DNA of 64,000 nucleotides from assembly GCA_964017235.1 (NCBI GenBank), contig OZ024927.1, forward strand, positions 22,091,160 through 22,155,159, in the 5' to 3' direction. Positions 50,701-62,599 of this stretch are shown here, in pieces. Source of the DNA: Sabellastarte sp. h YS-2021. Taxonomy: Eukaryota > Annelida > Polychaeta > Sabellida > Sabellidae. The notes beneath the pieces were generated by a model. That model did not search any database and was not told where the DNA came from. It saw only the letters and a list, made by a program, of their open reading frames with translations. Both the position numbers and the translations under genes were made by a program. Numbering within the stretch: position 1 is the stretch's first letter; every line of letters starts with the position of its first letter.

Positions 50701-53700
50701 TGTTTGAACTTGTGTATGTTTACAGCCAGACCATGATAGGGTGGTAAAGATAATGGAGACGGCTTTGGATGCGGGATACAGACATTTTGATGGAGCTAAG
50801 ATATACAACACAGAGAGGATGATAGGAGAGGCGCTGCAGAATAAGATGAAACAGGGCCTGGTGAAACGAGAGGATGTGTTTGTTACTACAAAGGTAGGTT
50901 GATTGGATTTATTTTTGTCTAACGTCGTTTTCGGCACTTTGTATAGGTTATATTATGACAGAAAGTTTTAAGGGCAGAGGAAACCAGTACAGTTGGTAAG
51001 ATTCTGCACTGTAACTGCCAGGCATGGGTAAGCAACTGCCAACTTTCCCAAATAGGGTCAGGACCACGATTTGAACCACTGACATCAGAAGTGGGAAGCA
51101 AGTGTTACCCACTACACAGATAAGGGAATTCTATAATTCAGTAACCAAGAGACAAAATTTGTTACTTAAATTCTATCTCTGCAAAAGGCTGGCACAAAAA
51201 TCCATAGGCTTGAGTCCTAAACAGATATTTGAGGACATGGTGGGGATCAGTCTATTTCTACGTGTGCCTACAAATGCTACTTAAAATGGTGGTTGAAACT
51301 GGACCCTTTTCTGCAAAGGAACATCATACAGAACCAGACTAGCATGGATAAAGCATGGAACCAGACCAGCATGGATATACATGGAACCAACAAAAATGAC
51401 TAGGTGTAGTTCCCACCAGAATGAAGTTACAAAGAAACTGTAATAAAACTAAATGCCAACCAAGTCAAATGTTTAGAGAAACCCTGAGATTAAAACATTT
51501 CAATCTCAATTGATGAATCATTAATTTAATGTCTAATCTGAAAGACTGAGACATCCCGGCTTTTTGAAGGACATTTTATTTTTACAGCTTTGGAGAAACA
51601 GTTTTGAAAAAGAAGCAGTGGTACCAGCACTGAGGCAGAGCTTAAATGACTTAGGTCTTGATTACGTGGACCTTTTTTTGATCCATTGGCCAACTGCATT
51701 TAAGGTATGATAGATTATATCAGAATTATATGATAGAATTTATAATAATAGAATTCGTTTAAAGTGCATTTAATTGTGCATATTGATACTTTTTAGTTAG
51801 AATTTGATTTTAAACACCAAAGGTTATATTCAGGCTATCAATATTTACCACATGTTGTTATTTCTTATTATTAAAGCAAAGTGACAGATAACAAAATTAA
51901 TACAATCTTCATGTTAGCTGTTTTATCAAGAAGACAAAACATACATTCCTCCACACTCATACAATATTGGTATCTTCATTTGTAATATACTTTTTGTGTA
52001 TGTCATTTAAGGGCAGAGGAATCAACATGTCATTTATCAAAAACGGAATTTTAAAGAAATATCACATTAAGCTGAATGAAACACTTTCACCCACCCTTGT
52101 ACAATGCTATACTGCCTAGAATCTGCTCTGGTTTTTACAATAACATTCAAATTATTGCCAGTTACTAGCGATCTTTAGTCCAATCTAGAATATACAGACA
52201 AGGTGGTTGCTTGCCAATATCTAGCTGGTTTTTGCAATAAATCTTGACAAAACCAGTTTTCGTTAACCAACTAGATGAAATACGGCCTGTTTTGTATGTT
52301 GAACGTAGATTTAAATCTACACCAATCTAGCTACTAAATTATGAAAGTAAATATTTGAACAGGCATGCCAAGCATAATAACAATAACCTTACATTAAGAT
52401 GTTTTCTGTTTAATTTATTTTATTTGTAGTGCGGTCCAGATTTATTCCCCAAAGATGAGGGTGACAACCTGATCTTTGCAAACACAGACTACATGGATAC
52501 CTGGAGAGGAATGGAAGAGGCTTATCAGTTGGGTTTGGCTAAAGCCATAGGCCTATCAAATTTCAACAGCAAACAGATCCAGAGGATTTTGGATAACTGT
52601 AAAGTCGCTCCAGCAAACAATCAAGTAGAATGTCATCCATACTTGACCAACAAGAAACTGATACAGTTCTGCCATGAAAGAAATATCACAGTCACTGCCT
52701 ATGCTCCACTTGCAGGTTTTCGGGCACAATTTAGGTAAGGAAATGCCCAGAATCCATATTCTAGAGGCTCATCCATGGCCTGTGATTTCCTGGCATATAA
52801 TTGGATAATGTCATCATTGTAGATGATGTGAGTATTATTGCCATAATTTTAAAACTAATACAACAATCTTTGAGTCATAACTGAACTCCACATACAAGTG
52901 TTAGATGCATCTCTATTTCATTTCTGTTAAGATTTTGCATTTCCATATAATTGTCTGGTCTTAAAAGTGCATTTTAAAAGACATAACATAGTTTTTGGCT
53001 TAGTCAGGGATTTAAACCAATTGGCCATTGACACATCTATTGTTCATCTCGGTGGCCTTGTAGTTATGGTATTATTATTATTATTGTTGTATTTGTATTT
53101 ATACAACTCACCCTATCTCCATGTACTACAGGACTCAAAGCGCTATATGACCCATTCGACTGTACAAGTACAGTCCAACTCTCAAATTACTGACATTCCC
53201 CTAACTGAAAGCCAGAGGCTCAGGATGACCATTTATCAATGTCCTTGAGGTTCTTTAACCTGCCACTAGGGATAGGACCCAGTGACTGTGGACCGCCATT
53301 TTAAGTGATCATCCAAGCCACTATGTGTCTGCCTGTACCTGGGATTGAACCCACGTCCTATGTGTTCCTAGACAAGTGTGTTACCCACTGTGCCACAGTG
53401 ATAGTTACGGTGTTAGGAATTAAGAGTGGAGGGTCTGGGGCTTGATCTTTCTTGGGTGTTGGAGATTGTATCATTTGACAAGGTACAAATCGGTACCAAC
53501 ATTAGTTGGGTGGTAAATCATCAATAGGCTGGCAACCTGTTTAGGTGTAGTGATTCTTATCAAGATTGAACTTTTATAGCGCATAATCTCCCATTTACAA
53601 CGGGACTTTCAGGTGCAACATAACCATAACAATCAACCAATATCAGTATTCAAACTACAAAAGAGTTAAGCACCACAAAGAACATCCGGGGGGGATATTA

Positions 53701-56700
53701 AGACTAAGTTGGGTATGAGCAGAAATACTGTGAATCTATTAATGACCTTTTAACTGAAAATAAGCACTGGGTGTATGGGTTGGTACTCCGGATGAATGAC
53801 TTGACCTTTTTACTGACCTATTAGGGTGAGTTAGTATGACATGTTTTTATCACCCAAATCATATAAGTTAAGTATATTGGTAAATGCTTTTTTGACTATC
53901 TGTGTGAAATATATTGTGTACCATTACAGAGAATCACAAGGGTGGCCTACCATTTATACAGATGAAACTATCAAAAAGATAGCAAACAGACATTCCAAAA
54001 CACCAGCACAGGTTTGACTGATATTTATTTTCCTTTTTAAAGCTCAAAGTTGAGGGTAAGAAGGTGATGGTTAATCTCACATTACTCATTGAAATGTCAT
54101 GCTGAAGTAAATATCCTACCATTACACATGAAAAGAATGTCTTTCAAAAAGCAACACAGTGGCAACACAGGTATTGCACTGAGAAGACACAATAATCATA
54201 GTTTAATTTTAAATTTCATCAGATCAAATAAACATGACGTAATTGGTATAGAAGATGTATGATAATTTTCTGTTTCATGTTACTTTGTGATGTTTCTGTT
54301 TCATGTTACTTTGTGATGTTTCTTTTTTCAGCTAATAATTTTGTTTCTTTATTTCTCCTAATACATTTACTGTATATATTTTTTCACTCACTGGTATATC
54401 TTTGTGAATGAATAAATAAGTAAAATAATTTGCTGGTCAAATACATGTTGGTATATCTTTATTTTCACCTTTATTTTTTAGGTAGCACTGAGATATCAAA
54501 TACAAAGAGGTGTAGCGGTAGCCCCAAAGAGTGCACATCCTGACCGAATGAGAGAAAACTTTGAGGTATGGTACTTTGACCAATGTTAAAAGAATACAAA
54601 GGATTGTTAGGTCCAAGTTTGGTGAGCTTGATGGCTGTCCTTACAATCTTTGATATTTTTATAAAGGCCCATTATAGAATACCTTAAAGAAAAGAGTCAA
54701 CTTTCGTTGTACTGTTTTGTCCCTATTACCTATCTCAAACTAGATTCCTAGCTGTGCTCAGTTGTGTCATAGCGGAAAGGTGTGAATTGTGTATTGATAG
54801 CTTTACTTTCAAAGCACATTTGCAATTTTGGAACCTACAGCTTTTAAGGGCTGTGTAGGTTTTGTTTTCGCCCATTGTGTCTGGATGGATGGGTGGGTGT
54901 GGATATGAAAAAAGTTGTCCCGGCTCTTTTTCAGAAACCGTGACGTATAAGATGTTATTACTTGATAGGGACATTGGTTGGAGCTGTAGGTATGCGTTGA
55001 CAAGATGTGAACTTGATTTGACCTTTGACCTTGCCATAATGACCTTTAATTTGAAAATCTTGTCCACGCCAAATCTTGCAAAGCATAAGGTGTAGGCAGT
55101 TGATACTTATTAGGGACATTAATAAAGGGTTGTAGGTGTGCAACGTCATGATGTGTCCTTGATTTGACCTTTGACCTTGCTGTAGTGACCATGACCTTTA
55201 AAATTTTGTCCAGGCTATATTTCAGACACCATAAAGTGTAGGAAATTGATACTTGATAGGGACGTTAGTTGGGGGTTTAAATGTAGAACATCATGATGTG
55301 GCCTTGATTTAACCTTGTTGAAGTGACCTTCACCTTTAAAATCTTGTCTGGGCTATATCGTGGCAACCATAAGGTGTTGGAAGTTGATATTTGGTGGGAC
55401 ATTGGTTAGAGGGTGTAGGTGTACAGCATCATGTCACAATGTCTGAAAATCTCCTGATCTTTGTACTGTGTCACTTCTATATCTTATGGTGGTGAAAACT
55501 ATTTCCTCAGGGTGTGGGCTATGAGCATCTCCAATCTGATGCTTTAATCACTAGGATACTTATTTTTAGAATCAGTTTTATTTCTGACAGTTGTATTTGT
55601 TTTTTTTTACAAAAAATAAATGTTTGTGAGAGCCTTAATTATTAGCATTAACAACACTTGAGGATATTTGAATCTGCATTTGACTATTAGCCCATAATCA
55701 TTTAGCCACACATAGATCTGCCCAAGGACTGTTAATCTTTGTATAACTCTTTCTTAAACATCTGATATCCTGAATAATGTTGCAATTTGTTTGAATCAAA
55801 AATATATCTTAATTTGGGAACTATAATTACTGAACAAGTCTTTAAAATATTTAAAAAATACCAATAGTTAAAGTGATTAAAACCTGAATGTAAAGCAGCG
55901 GGTAGCTGAAAATCAACATCAAATTTCAAGGGTTATTGAGTTTCTTCTCAAAAGAAATAGCATATCACACACATATATTTAGAAAGAGGATTTAATGGCT
56001 CACAGCTCTCCCATCCCAGTACCCCAGCAGTCTACAACAAAGATATAGATCCAAGAAGTGTTAATTCTGTTTAATGATCTGGCCACATTTCTCACCAACC
56101 CAATAAATGTGACATGGGACAAGAAAAGTGAAAGGTACTCATTTTATCGACCGTTATGAAAATATTCAACCATCACTGTCTCAGTGCAGAGCTAATGTTG
56201 AAGTCCCAGCTGATTACATGATTTCAGGGAATATTTGAAACTTTGAGAACTTTCATTGTAATGATACAACCAGGTGCGAAAAGAGAAACTATAAATGCAA
56301 AATGTCATATTTATAGGGTATATAAACGTTTTGACTTTTAACTTCAAATTTCTTTACCATTTTAGCATGGATTTTAGTTCAAAGAATTGACAAAAGCTCT
56401 ATAAAAGTACTTTGTTCATGATCATTAAAACTTTGTTGTAGGTTACACTTTTCATAAATACTAATGAAAAATCATCACTTGTTGACAAATTTGCAATGCT
56501 AATTATACAGAGTAAGTGTTGCCAGAATACAGCATATGGACATGAGACAGTACTTCAAGGACAGGGGTGTTTCATCTAATGTCCATAACAGCGAGGTATA
56601 CCACCCATAGTGTGAATGGGGTATAAAATATGGCCTGTTTGTATATCCTGCTATTTATGACTAATATGGCTCATTGTGGATAATAAATGTAATTTATACA

Positions 56701-59700
56701 CTCTTTCCAGGCAATTAACTTTGAACTGACAGAAGATGATATGGCTATGATAGAAGCTGGAAAAGTCACATACAGGTTAAACCAGGAGTAAGTCACATGC
56801 TATTTGAAACTTAACAGTACATTACAGGTAGCTTTTTCAGTGTTGTGCTTATTTATTTACTGTTTTACGTCATGCCTAGTACCTTTGTATTGGTTATATT
56901 GGTGATGGGTACTAAGAAGGGTGAGGAAACCAGTGCATATAGTCGGTCAAGGTTATATTCAGTTTTTCAACTCACCAACTGATTCCAGACAACCACCACC
57001 TTTTCCACTTGAGGTTGAGTCAGGATTCAAACTCTGATCTCAGAGGTAAGAGGCAATTGAGTGTGAAATATAATAAAGGTATTAACAGAGTTTTGATTAA
57101 TGAGAATTAGTGGCCAGATTCACATAGAGTGAGTTAGCTAGTCTTTGGCTAGGGCAGGGACTTAAATCTTAGCCTTTTGTCTTAGCTAAGTCTTTGACAT
57201 AAATGGATTTCACAAAGGGCGATTTATCTAGGATCAACCTTAGACTGATTTATCATATAGCTTTGTGAAATTCACTAAGTTGAAGATCATAGACATACCC
57301 TTTTAGAAGTAAAAGATCTTAAGTTTAGGCACGTGCTAAGTCTTTTTGTAAAGCTGGTCCCAGATGTCCAAAAAGGAGAAGCCCATAACTGAATCTACCG
57401 GTTAGCATCTGGTTGGATACTATGGATTTGACTTTGTTATGCTACTGCCGTAGTGTGTAGAGAGATCTCACCGTTACCACTCTAGCAAAAAAATATTATA
57501 GCTAGCCTTCTCAGATTTGCAGGAAATATTCATAAGGTGTATCCAGTCATGGAAAACCTGTGAACACCTTGTATTCATAAGGTGTATCCAGTCATGGAAA
57601 ACCATGGAATATTATTTTTCCAGGTCTCGAAAAGAAATTGACTCCAGGTCTTGAAAAATTCATAAACAGTCATGGACATTAAAAGGCATCCTCTTGCGAA
57701 AAGGTGTTGTTCCTTTCTTTCATCTGGCATTTCAATACAAGGACACAATTACGTAATCAGATTAAATTTTAGTGTCTTCCATGTCTTCCTCTACTGTGAC
57801 TGGAACAATGTGTGTGGTTCTCAAAGGCAAAACCGGCAGGAGCTCATAGCTTGGGTGGGAGCTTATGGCTTCAGTACATGTCTCTTTCATACCACAAAGC
57901 ATGTAAAGGGTCATTGATTTTAAAGCTTTGGTCATGAAAAAGTCATGGAAAAATATTTAAACTTGGTGGATGCACCCTGATAACCATAAAATCTTGCAAA
58001 GGAATATTTTTGGCCTCATTTTGAAAAACAAGATGGCCGCCACTGGCGTTTTTTTCGACTTTCAGCAAGGAGTTTTGTTGGCTCTGTAGAGCAAAGGGTA
58101 TTATAGGTAGAGATCTCAAATTTGCAGGATATGTTCCTCATTACTATAGCTTGACTGGGAATATTTTTTGGCTTCATTTTGAAAAACAAAATGGCCGCTC
58201 AGGCGTTTCTTTGTCAGTCATGAAAAGTGCTTATATCTCCCTTATGTGATTGTAAGACGCTTGGTATGTGAAGCCAACTTATAGGAAATCATGGGCTGGG
58301 AATCTTCTGATGTGGACATATTTGAACTTGGACCCCCTCCTTCAAGTTCAAACGATAGCCAAATATAAAAGTGCTTATAACTCGCTTCTTATTGGTCCTA
58401 GAGGTTTGCAATGTGAAACCAACCTGTAGGAAATCATGGGCTAGGAATCTTTTGATGTGGTTAGATTTGACCTTGGGCCCCTGTTTCAAGGTCAAAGAGA
58501 ATAGCAAAACCTGAAAGTGCTTATTAAATATATTGGCCCTAGAGGTTTGCAATGTGAAATCGACCTATGGGAAGTCATGGGCTGAGAATCTTCTGATGTG
58601 GTCAGATTTGACCTAGGGCTCTTACTTCATGGTTAAGAATGGTTGATTGGCTTTGGTAAGTTATCTTTCTGGTGGATACAATTTGCATTGGTTCTCCGAT
58701 GCACTAGGTCTAGTATGAAAAAGACTCCTACTTGAATAGTATCTGAACAGACTATGTTGGCTATTTGTCCGTAGAGATAGATGATTTTTGAAACTACATT
58801 CTGTGATGAGATGATTTGGGTAAGTTTATTCCTTTCAGCTGGCAGCCATCATCATCTACCAGTTTCCTTTGATCACGTTTGAGGAAAGGTGATTTCTCTA
58901 CAGAGGCTGCTACACTTAATAAAAAAAGTTCCACATGTCAAAAACTACATTGTGTGTCCAAAATTGGCTACCTAGAATCTTAACAAACAGCAGTAAATTG
59001 TCTAGAATTGCACATATTCTTAAAATCTACACCAGTTGCTTGTTGAACAATGCTCATGTTTCAAACCTCCATCTCTATTGTACAAGCTCCTCTATGCTGG
59101 TTTTCCAAAATATTTCAGCCTTCAGCCCTTAGCTTACCCAAGCATCTACAATAACATGCAGCAAACCTTAAGGTTCCATATTTCTTGTTCTTCAGTGCAA
59201 AATCAAAAAAGTACTTCAGCCACAGCTTTACATTTGGTGCTCCAACGTTTTGGAATGCACTTCCTGAGTGCATTAATTAGAACCTGCCATCTTGCATACC
59301 TCGTCAGTAAAGCTTACATAACTCTCCTGTCTTCCACCTATCTAACACCTTAGAGTTTGCCATTTGATAGAGATTAAGTGCTATAAAAATATTCATTTCA
59401 TTACATTTTATGGTGGTTGGCTTATTTTGTTGTCTTTAAACACTATTACTTTTATTCAGGATATGTTCTGTATTAGATAACCAGTGATGCATTCTTTAAT
59501 ATGGTGACATATCACTAAAACTGTCTAGTTGACACAATGGGTCAGCATTCAGTTTAATTTTTTTAAAACTTTGTGTGTCTATTTTGATACTGTATAACAA
59601 CAAACTTTAGTAATACCAGTTAACTGCTTACCATAACTTGAACCATCTTAACTGTCATTTCAACATCATTTTAATCCCATCACCATATATTAGTGCATTA

Positions 59701-60693
59701 TGATCTCAACAGTAATGTCTTATGTAGCAAAATATTTTATCAGTTTCTGTGGGAGGGGAAAGAGTTATAATTTGTTCCACTAGATTCTCTGACATGGATC
59801 TAATAAAGCATGTATGTATAGAAATGAAATTAATCATTTCTGTAAGTCTTAAGATTGTTTAATTTGGGTTTAATGTCACTTTCAAGACACACTTCATAGT
59901 TCTTATGGACAAAACACTATACCTAGTGGAAGTGATGGAGTAATTATGAAAAAATGCATGCTTGTTGGTCTAGATTTTGCAAAATATACCATCAGGTACT
60001 GGCAAAAACTATAGATTTTCCCGTTAATGGCTTGGGCAAGGGTTGACCTCACAGGTAGGAATGCTAGGTTAAATATGCTAATATAAACATAAAACAGGTA
60101 TAAGTTATATGTAAACAGATATAATATTTAATTTCAGCTTGGGTTGTAGACTTGTTTTTGGAGAATTAAAGTTTGCAATTGGTGTATTCTCAGTACTGCA
60201 ATATTAGTCCAAACTATGGACGAGTTGTAGAACCACCCTCAATTTACTTCTAGCTGTTAAATTACTAAATCACTAAATCAAAGTAATTATCTTGCATTAC
60301 GGATATGGAGGATGATTATCTTAAATTAATGGAGAAAGTAGGTCGATAAAGTATGATTATTGTCTATAAATATCAAGATAGTATGTAGATAAATCAGGAT
60401 AATTATCTTGAGTTATTGAGATAGTTAATCAATAAATTGAAATAATAATCTGGAATTATCAAGACAGTAAGTCGATCAATCAGATATTTATCAGTATGGT
60501 AAGTTAATGATTGACAATATAAAACAATTTCTTTAGTATTGCCCATATACTATTTTGTAGTTCACAAACTCTGATTTGCAGAATGTCAAATCTTTTGTAG
60601 TCAATCTTTCTCAGCTTATTTCATCTTAGTTTTTGTTTTATATTTTTCAGGTTTCCTGATCACCCTCATTATCCATTCCATGAAGAGTATTAA
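47697..60693 (+). CDS. Aldo-keto reductase (AKR1-type), 8 exons, 320 aa
   Basis: Exons 47697-47783, 50726-50893, 51588-51704, 52430-52734, 53930-54011, 54482-54565, 56711-56787, 60651-60693 (963 nt). All introns are GT-AG and the phases agree (0,0,0,2,0,0,2). A cytosolic monomeric TIM-barrel NADPH-dependent carbonyl reductase is expected. The tetrad is Asp51 (HFDGA), Tyr56 (AKIYNTE), Lys85 (VTTKLW) and His118 (LIHWP); the spacing 5/29/33 equals that of human aldose reductase. AKAIGLSNFN, NQVECHPYL and the cofactor loop APKSAHPDRMREN (Lys269, Arg275, Asn279) are present. The C-terminus DHPHYPFHEEY is typical of AKR1A/1B. The usual Asn of YxNE is Thr (YNTE). Substrate cannot be told from the sequence. 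Introns carry a LINE, a TIR element, three SINEs and tandem repeats. Confidence 0.95.
48250..49125 (+). mobile_element. LINE 3' fragment (CR1/L2-like)
   Basis: In intron 1 of the reductase gene. Frames include KFDPDKIHFIVFGPKVQ, SFHYPVNILGNLLHP, LDYYNSLW-like, and the C-terminal FKTATLFYIFLYFGSPGYFG, TRYSHPGHQYLPVPPFNSSL, SIASFRKKLKTYLL. Frameshifts and deletions are present. The 3' end reads TGCTATAAAAGTTCACATTA. Confidence 0.8.
50046..50660. mobile_element. Non-autonomous TIR element, 0.6 kb
   Basis: Termini CAGTTACACATAGCCGA and TCTGACTATGTATAACTG are imperfect inverted repeats. The interior is full of ACGGA/TCCGT words in both orientations (GATCCGTAGC, GCTACGGA), so it can fold extensively. 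No coding sequence and no clear target duplication. It ends 65 bp before exon 2. Confidence 0.7.
50726..50893 (+). CDS. Aldo-keto reductase exon 2
   Basis: Fifty-six codons after TTTACAG. Holds Asp51, Tyr56 and Lys85 (last codon). Donor AAG|GTAGGT. Confidence 0.95.
50903..51118 (-). mobile_element. SINE family A copy
   Basis: In intron 2 of the reductase gene, 10 bp after exon 2. The minus strand has a degraded B box (GGTTCAAATCG) and the GGCAGTTACAGTGCAGAATC body, with a TTAGACAAAAATAAATCC tail. Confidence 0.78.
51588..51704 (+). CDS. Aldo-keto reductase exon 3
   Basis: Thirty-nine codons after TTTTTACAG, LWRNSFEKEAV ... LDYVDLFLIHWP with catalytic His118. Donor AAG|GTATGA. Confidence 0.95.
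51705..52429 (+). other. Aldo-keto reductase intron 3
   Basis: AT-rich; no repeat or gene recognised. Confidence 0.5.
52430..52734 (+). CDS. Aldo-keto reductase exon 4
   Basis: 305 nt after TTATTTGTAG. Encodes TWRGMEEAYQLGLAKAIGLS, NFNSKQIQRIL, NNQVECHPYL and AYAPLAG. Ends in phase 2 (AG|GTAAGG). Confidence 0.95.
53082..53402 (-). mobile_element. SINE family B, longest copy
   Basis: In intron 4 of the reductase gene. The minus strand starts CACTGTGGCACAGTGGGTAA (A box) with B box GGTTCAATCCC, then the AGAACCTCAAGGACATTGAT body and a tail ending with the AGTCCTGTAGTACATGGAGA word. Confidence 0.8.
53930..54011 (+). CDS. Aldo-keto reductase exon 5
   Basis: 82 nt after CATTACAG, encoding TDETIKKIANRHSKTPAQ. 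The donor is a weak CAG|GTTTGA, but the phase and the protein require it. Confidence 0.9.
54482..54565 (+). CDS. Aldo-keto reductase exon 6
   Basis: Twenty-eight codons, VALRYQIQRGVAVAPKSAHP then DRMRENFE: the cofactor 2'-phosphate-binding loop. Donor GAG|GTATGG. Confidence 0.95.
54880..55470 (+). repeat. Tandem array of about 140-bp TGACCTT units
   Basis: In intron 6 of the reductase gene. About four units, each with TTGATACTTGATAGGGAC, GTAGGTGTGCAACATCATGA and GATTTGACCTTTGACCTTG. Perfect AGGTCA direct repeats with 1-bp spacing (complement) at 55019-55031 and 55165-55177. Confidence 0.8.
56711..56787 (+). CDS. Aldo-keto reductase exon 7
   Basis: 77 nt after CTCTTTCCAG, INFELTEDDMAMIEAG to RLNQE. 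The donor GA|GTAAGT overlaps an in-frame GAG TAA, so failure to splice would end the protein here. Confidence 0.92.
56846..57060 (-). mobile_element. SINE family A copy, diverged
   Basis: In intron 7 of the reductase gene. Words GAGGAAACCAGTGCATATAG and GGTCAAGGTTATATTCAG. The B box is degraded (GTTTGAATCC). Confidence 0.68.
57529..57603 (+). repeat. 45-bp-period duplication
   Basis: TTCATAAGGTGTATCCAGTC ATGG... occurs at 57529-57558 and again at 57574-57603. Confidence 0.85.
58005..58620 (+). repeat. Degenerate tandem repeats
   Basis: Three units of about 143 bp (58.24-58.62 kb) with AATCATGGGCTGGGAATCTT, CTGATGTGG and AAGTGCTTAT. They are preceded by two shorter copies of TTTTGAAAAACAARATGGCC at 58.02 and 58.18 kb. 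In intron 7 of the reductase gene. Confidence 0.75.
58960..59402 (+). mobile_element. LINE 3' fragment (CR1/L2-like)
   Basis: Decayed C-terminal reading frames (59036-59353), with the 3' end AGTGCTATAAAAATATTCAT shared with the 48-kb and 1.7-kb copies. Confidence 0.55.
60651..60693 (+). CDS. Aldo-keto reductase exon 8 (C-terminus)
   Basis: 43 nt after ATATTTTTCAG, encoding FPDHPHYPFHEEY and TAA. The spelling matches AKR1 family C-termini, which confirms the exon. Confidence 0.92.
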
Positions 60694-60704
60694 TGGAAAT
60701 ATAT

Positions 60705-60710
60705 AATAAA
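60705..60710 (+). terminator. Poly(A) signal of the aldo-keto reductase gene
   Basis: AATAAA 12 nt after the stop codon, with a second AATAAA at 60768-60773. Either would give a very short 3' UTR. Confidence 0.6.
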
Positions 60711-60714
60711 TATT

Positions 60715-61735
60715 TTACTGTCTTAGAACGCAATTACTCGGGATTTTAATTTTTTTAAATTTTGGATAATAAATTATATTAAAAGACATTGTTCTAAGCT
60801 ATTTCTAAGCTATTTAACATTTTTGTTTTTGGCATTTAAAACAACAGAGTAATTGAGAAAACATAGAATCAAAACTTCAAAAATAATATTATTGGAAAAT
60901 TGAAGCCTTGGCTGATATTTTGCCAGATTGGTGACAAACACAGTTACAAATTGTAAAACATAAATTGTTTTAAATAAAGTTGAATATTTTAAACAAAGCA
61001 TTTTTATTTAAGTAATTGATATCAACTTCCTTAATTGCTTCAGGGGTGGATCAAGCTTAAAATAATAAAGAAGGGGTTTAACAAGGGGTTCCAGGGCATG
61101 CCCCCATCCCCCCAAGAAAATATTTATTGGAGTGCCCTCTCGTTAAGATTCCATCTGTTCATGGATATTATTATCATCTACTTTTGTTTACATGCCATTA
61201 ATCCTGTGGTAATTTTGTGTAAATTATTTCAAGAAAGTTTTAGTTTGATTTTAAACCTGATTTGACATCAGCAACAGTACATTGTGAAATAGTGTTATTA
61301 TTGTTAAAATTTTAGATGAAGGATATTCAACTTTTGAATCTGTATCTGTTGTTTTGGGTTCACTGTTAAACCTCCTTTACCTTTCTCGCGGGAGGGGTTT
61401 TAAACCCCGTGAACACCCATCTATGGATTTGCTAGTGTGTTTACATACCAGACCTCCTCCAGCAAATTTGTGTTTCTGGATATAGAAAACAGACAGACAG
61501 ACAATTAAATACATCCAAGAACATTACGTTATGAATTTTTGCTAAAATAAAAATTTTAAAACGTCATTGGGTAACAGTTCTCACTTTTGTTGATACAGAT
61601 TTTAATTAAACTCATTGCAATATCCGTGGTGCACTCAAGAACTGTTCTGATATAACTTTTGTTCTAAATCTAATACTAACCAAATTTTATAGTGTGTTAT
61701 CACCATTAACAGCAGACCGTAAGTTAAAACAACCA
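60715..61735. other. Intergenic DNA after the reductase gene
   Basis: AT-rich; no gene recognised. Confidence 0.45.
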
Positions 61736-61737
61736 AG

Positions 61738-61990
61738 AACACTGTGACCTAGTGGGTAATACCCCCCCCCCCCCTCTATAGGAACACAGAAGATGTACCC
61801 ATGTACAGGCAGATACATAGTTGATCAGATGACCACATAGTGTCAGGCTAAAGAACCTGAAGGACATTGATAAATGGTAATCCTTGGGCCTCTGTCTTTC
61901 TGTTAGGGAAATGTCAGTTACTTCAGAGCTTGGGCTGTTCTTGTACAGTTGGATTGTTCAAATAGTTCTTCGAGTCCTGTAGTGCATGGA
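61738..61990 (+). mobile_element. SINE family B copy
   Basis: Head CACTGTGACCTAGTGGGTAA, a poly-C expansion at about 61760-61775, then AAGAACCTGAAGGACATTGA and the AGTCCTGTAGTGCATGGAGA tail. Confidence 0.72.
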
Positions 61991-61994
61991 GATA

Positions 61995-62595
61995 TTGCGC
62001 TAAGTATATATACATAATACATCTAATATTAAAAATCCCAGGAAGAGAATATAAGTCAACATAATAGAGATGCAGGCTTAATGACCAGACTGTGGTGACT
62101 ATGATTTTAGAAAGGAAAAGGTAAGACGTCAGTTTACTTCAGAAGTGGGCAATAGAGAAAGCAGCTAGAATCTCATTAGGAAATTCATTCCACACTGATT
62201 TAAAAACAAAGGTGTAACCATGATTGATAAATGGGTGAAAAAACCTGATCACATGATGTTTACCACCAACCAGTATTACACAGACTGACAAAATCAGGAA
62301 CATAGGCCTCATATTATTTAGGGTGACCACTTTGAAGGAAATCATAGAGTAGTGAGGCAGTTTTGAACACATCTTCAAAAGTTAACCAATACATTTTCTG
62401 TAGAACAGGTAAGGTTCTACAATACATTGTTTGTGTTAGCAGTTGAATAGATGCAAGACCAAAAAAAACAAGTCTGAAAAGTCTCTTGGTCTACATGCTG
62501 CAAAGCCATCACAGGCACTTACAGTGCACCAGAGTTTATAGAAATCTGGTGGCAAAAACAGATTCTGAGTCGGATATATCCCATACATGGTTTAG
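61995..62595. other. Intergenic DNA, unclassified
   Basis: A minus-strand frame at 62378-62139 ends FKSVWNEFPNEILAAFSIAH, which vaguely recalls a LINE C-terminus, but I cannot support it. 62480-62595 may be the body of the 5S-derived element that follows. Confidence 0.3.
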
Positions 62596-62599
62596 AAGT

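Noticed and set aside
54880..55470. CRISPR-like array
   Set aside because: Units are about 140 bp, degenerate and without spacer structure, in an animal intron; this is an ordinary tandem repeat.
62139..62378. Possible LINE C-terminus on the minus strand
   Set aside because: Only a short FKSVWNEFP-like word is suggestive; the rest does not align with the other LINE ends in the window.
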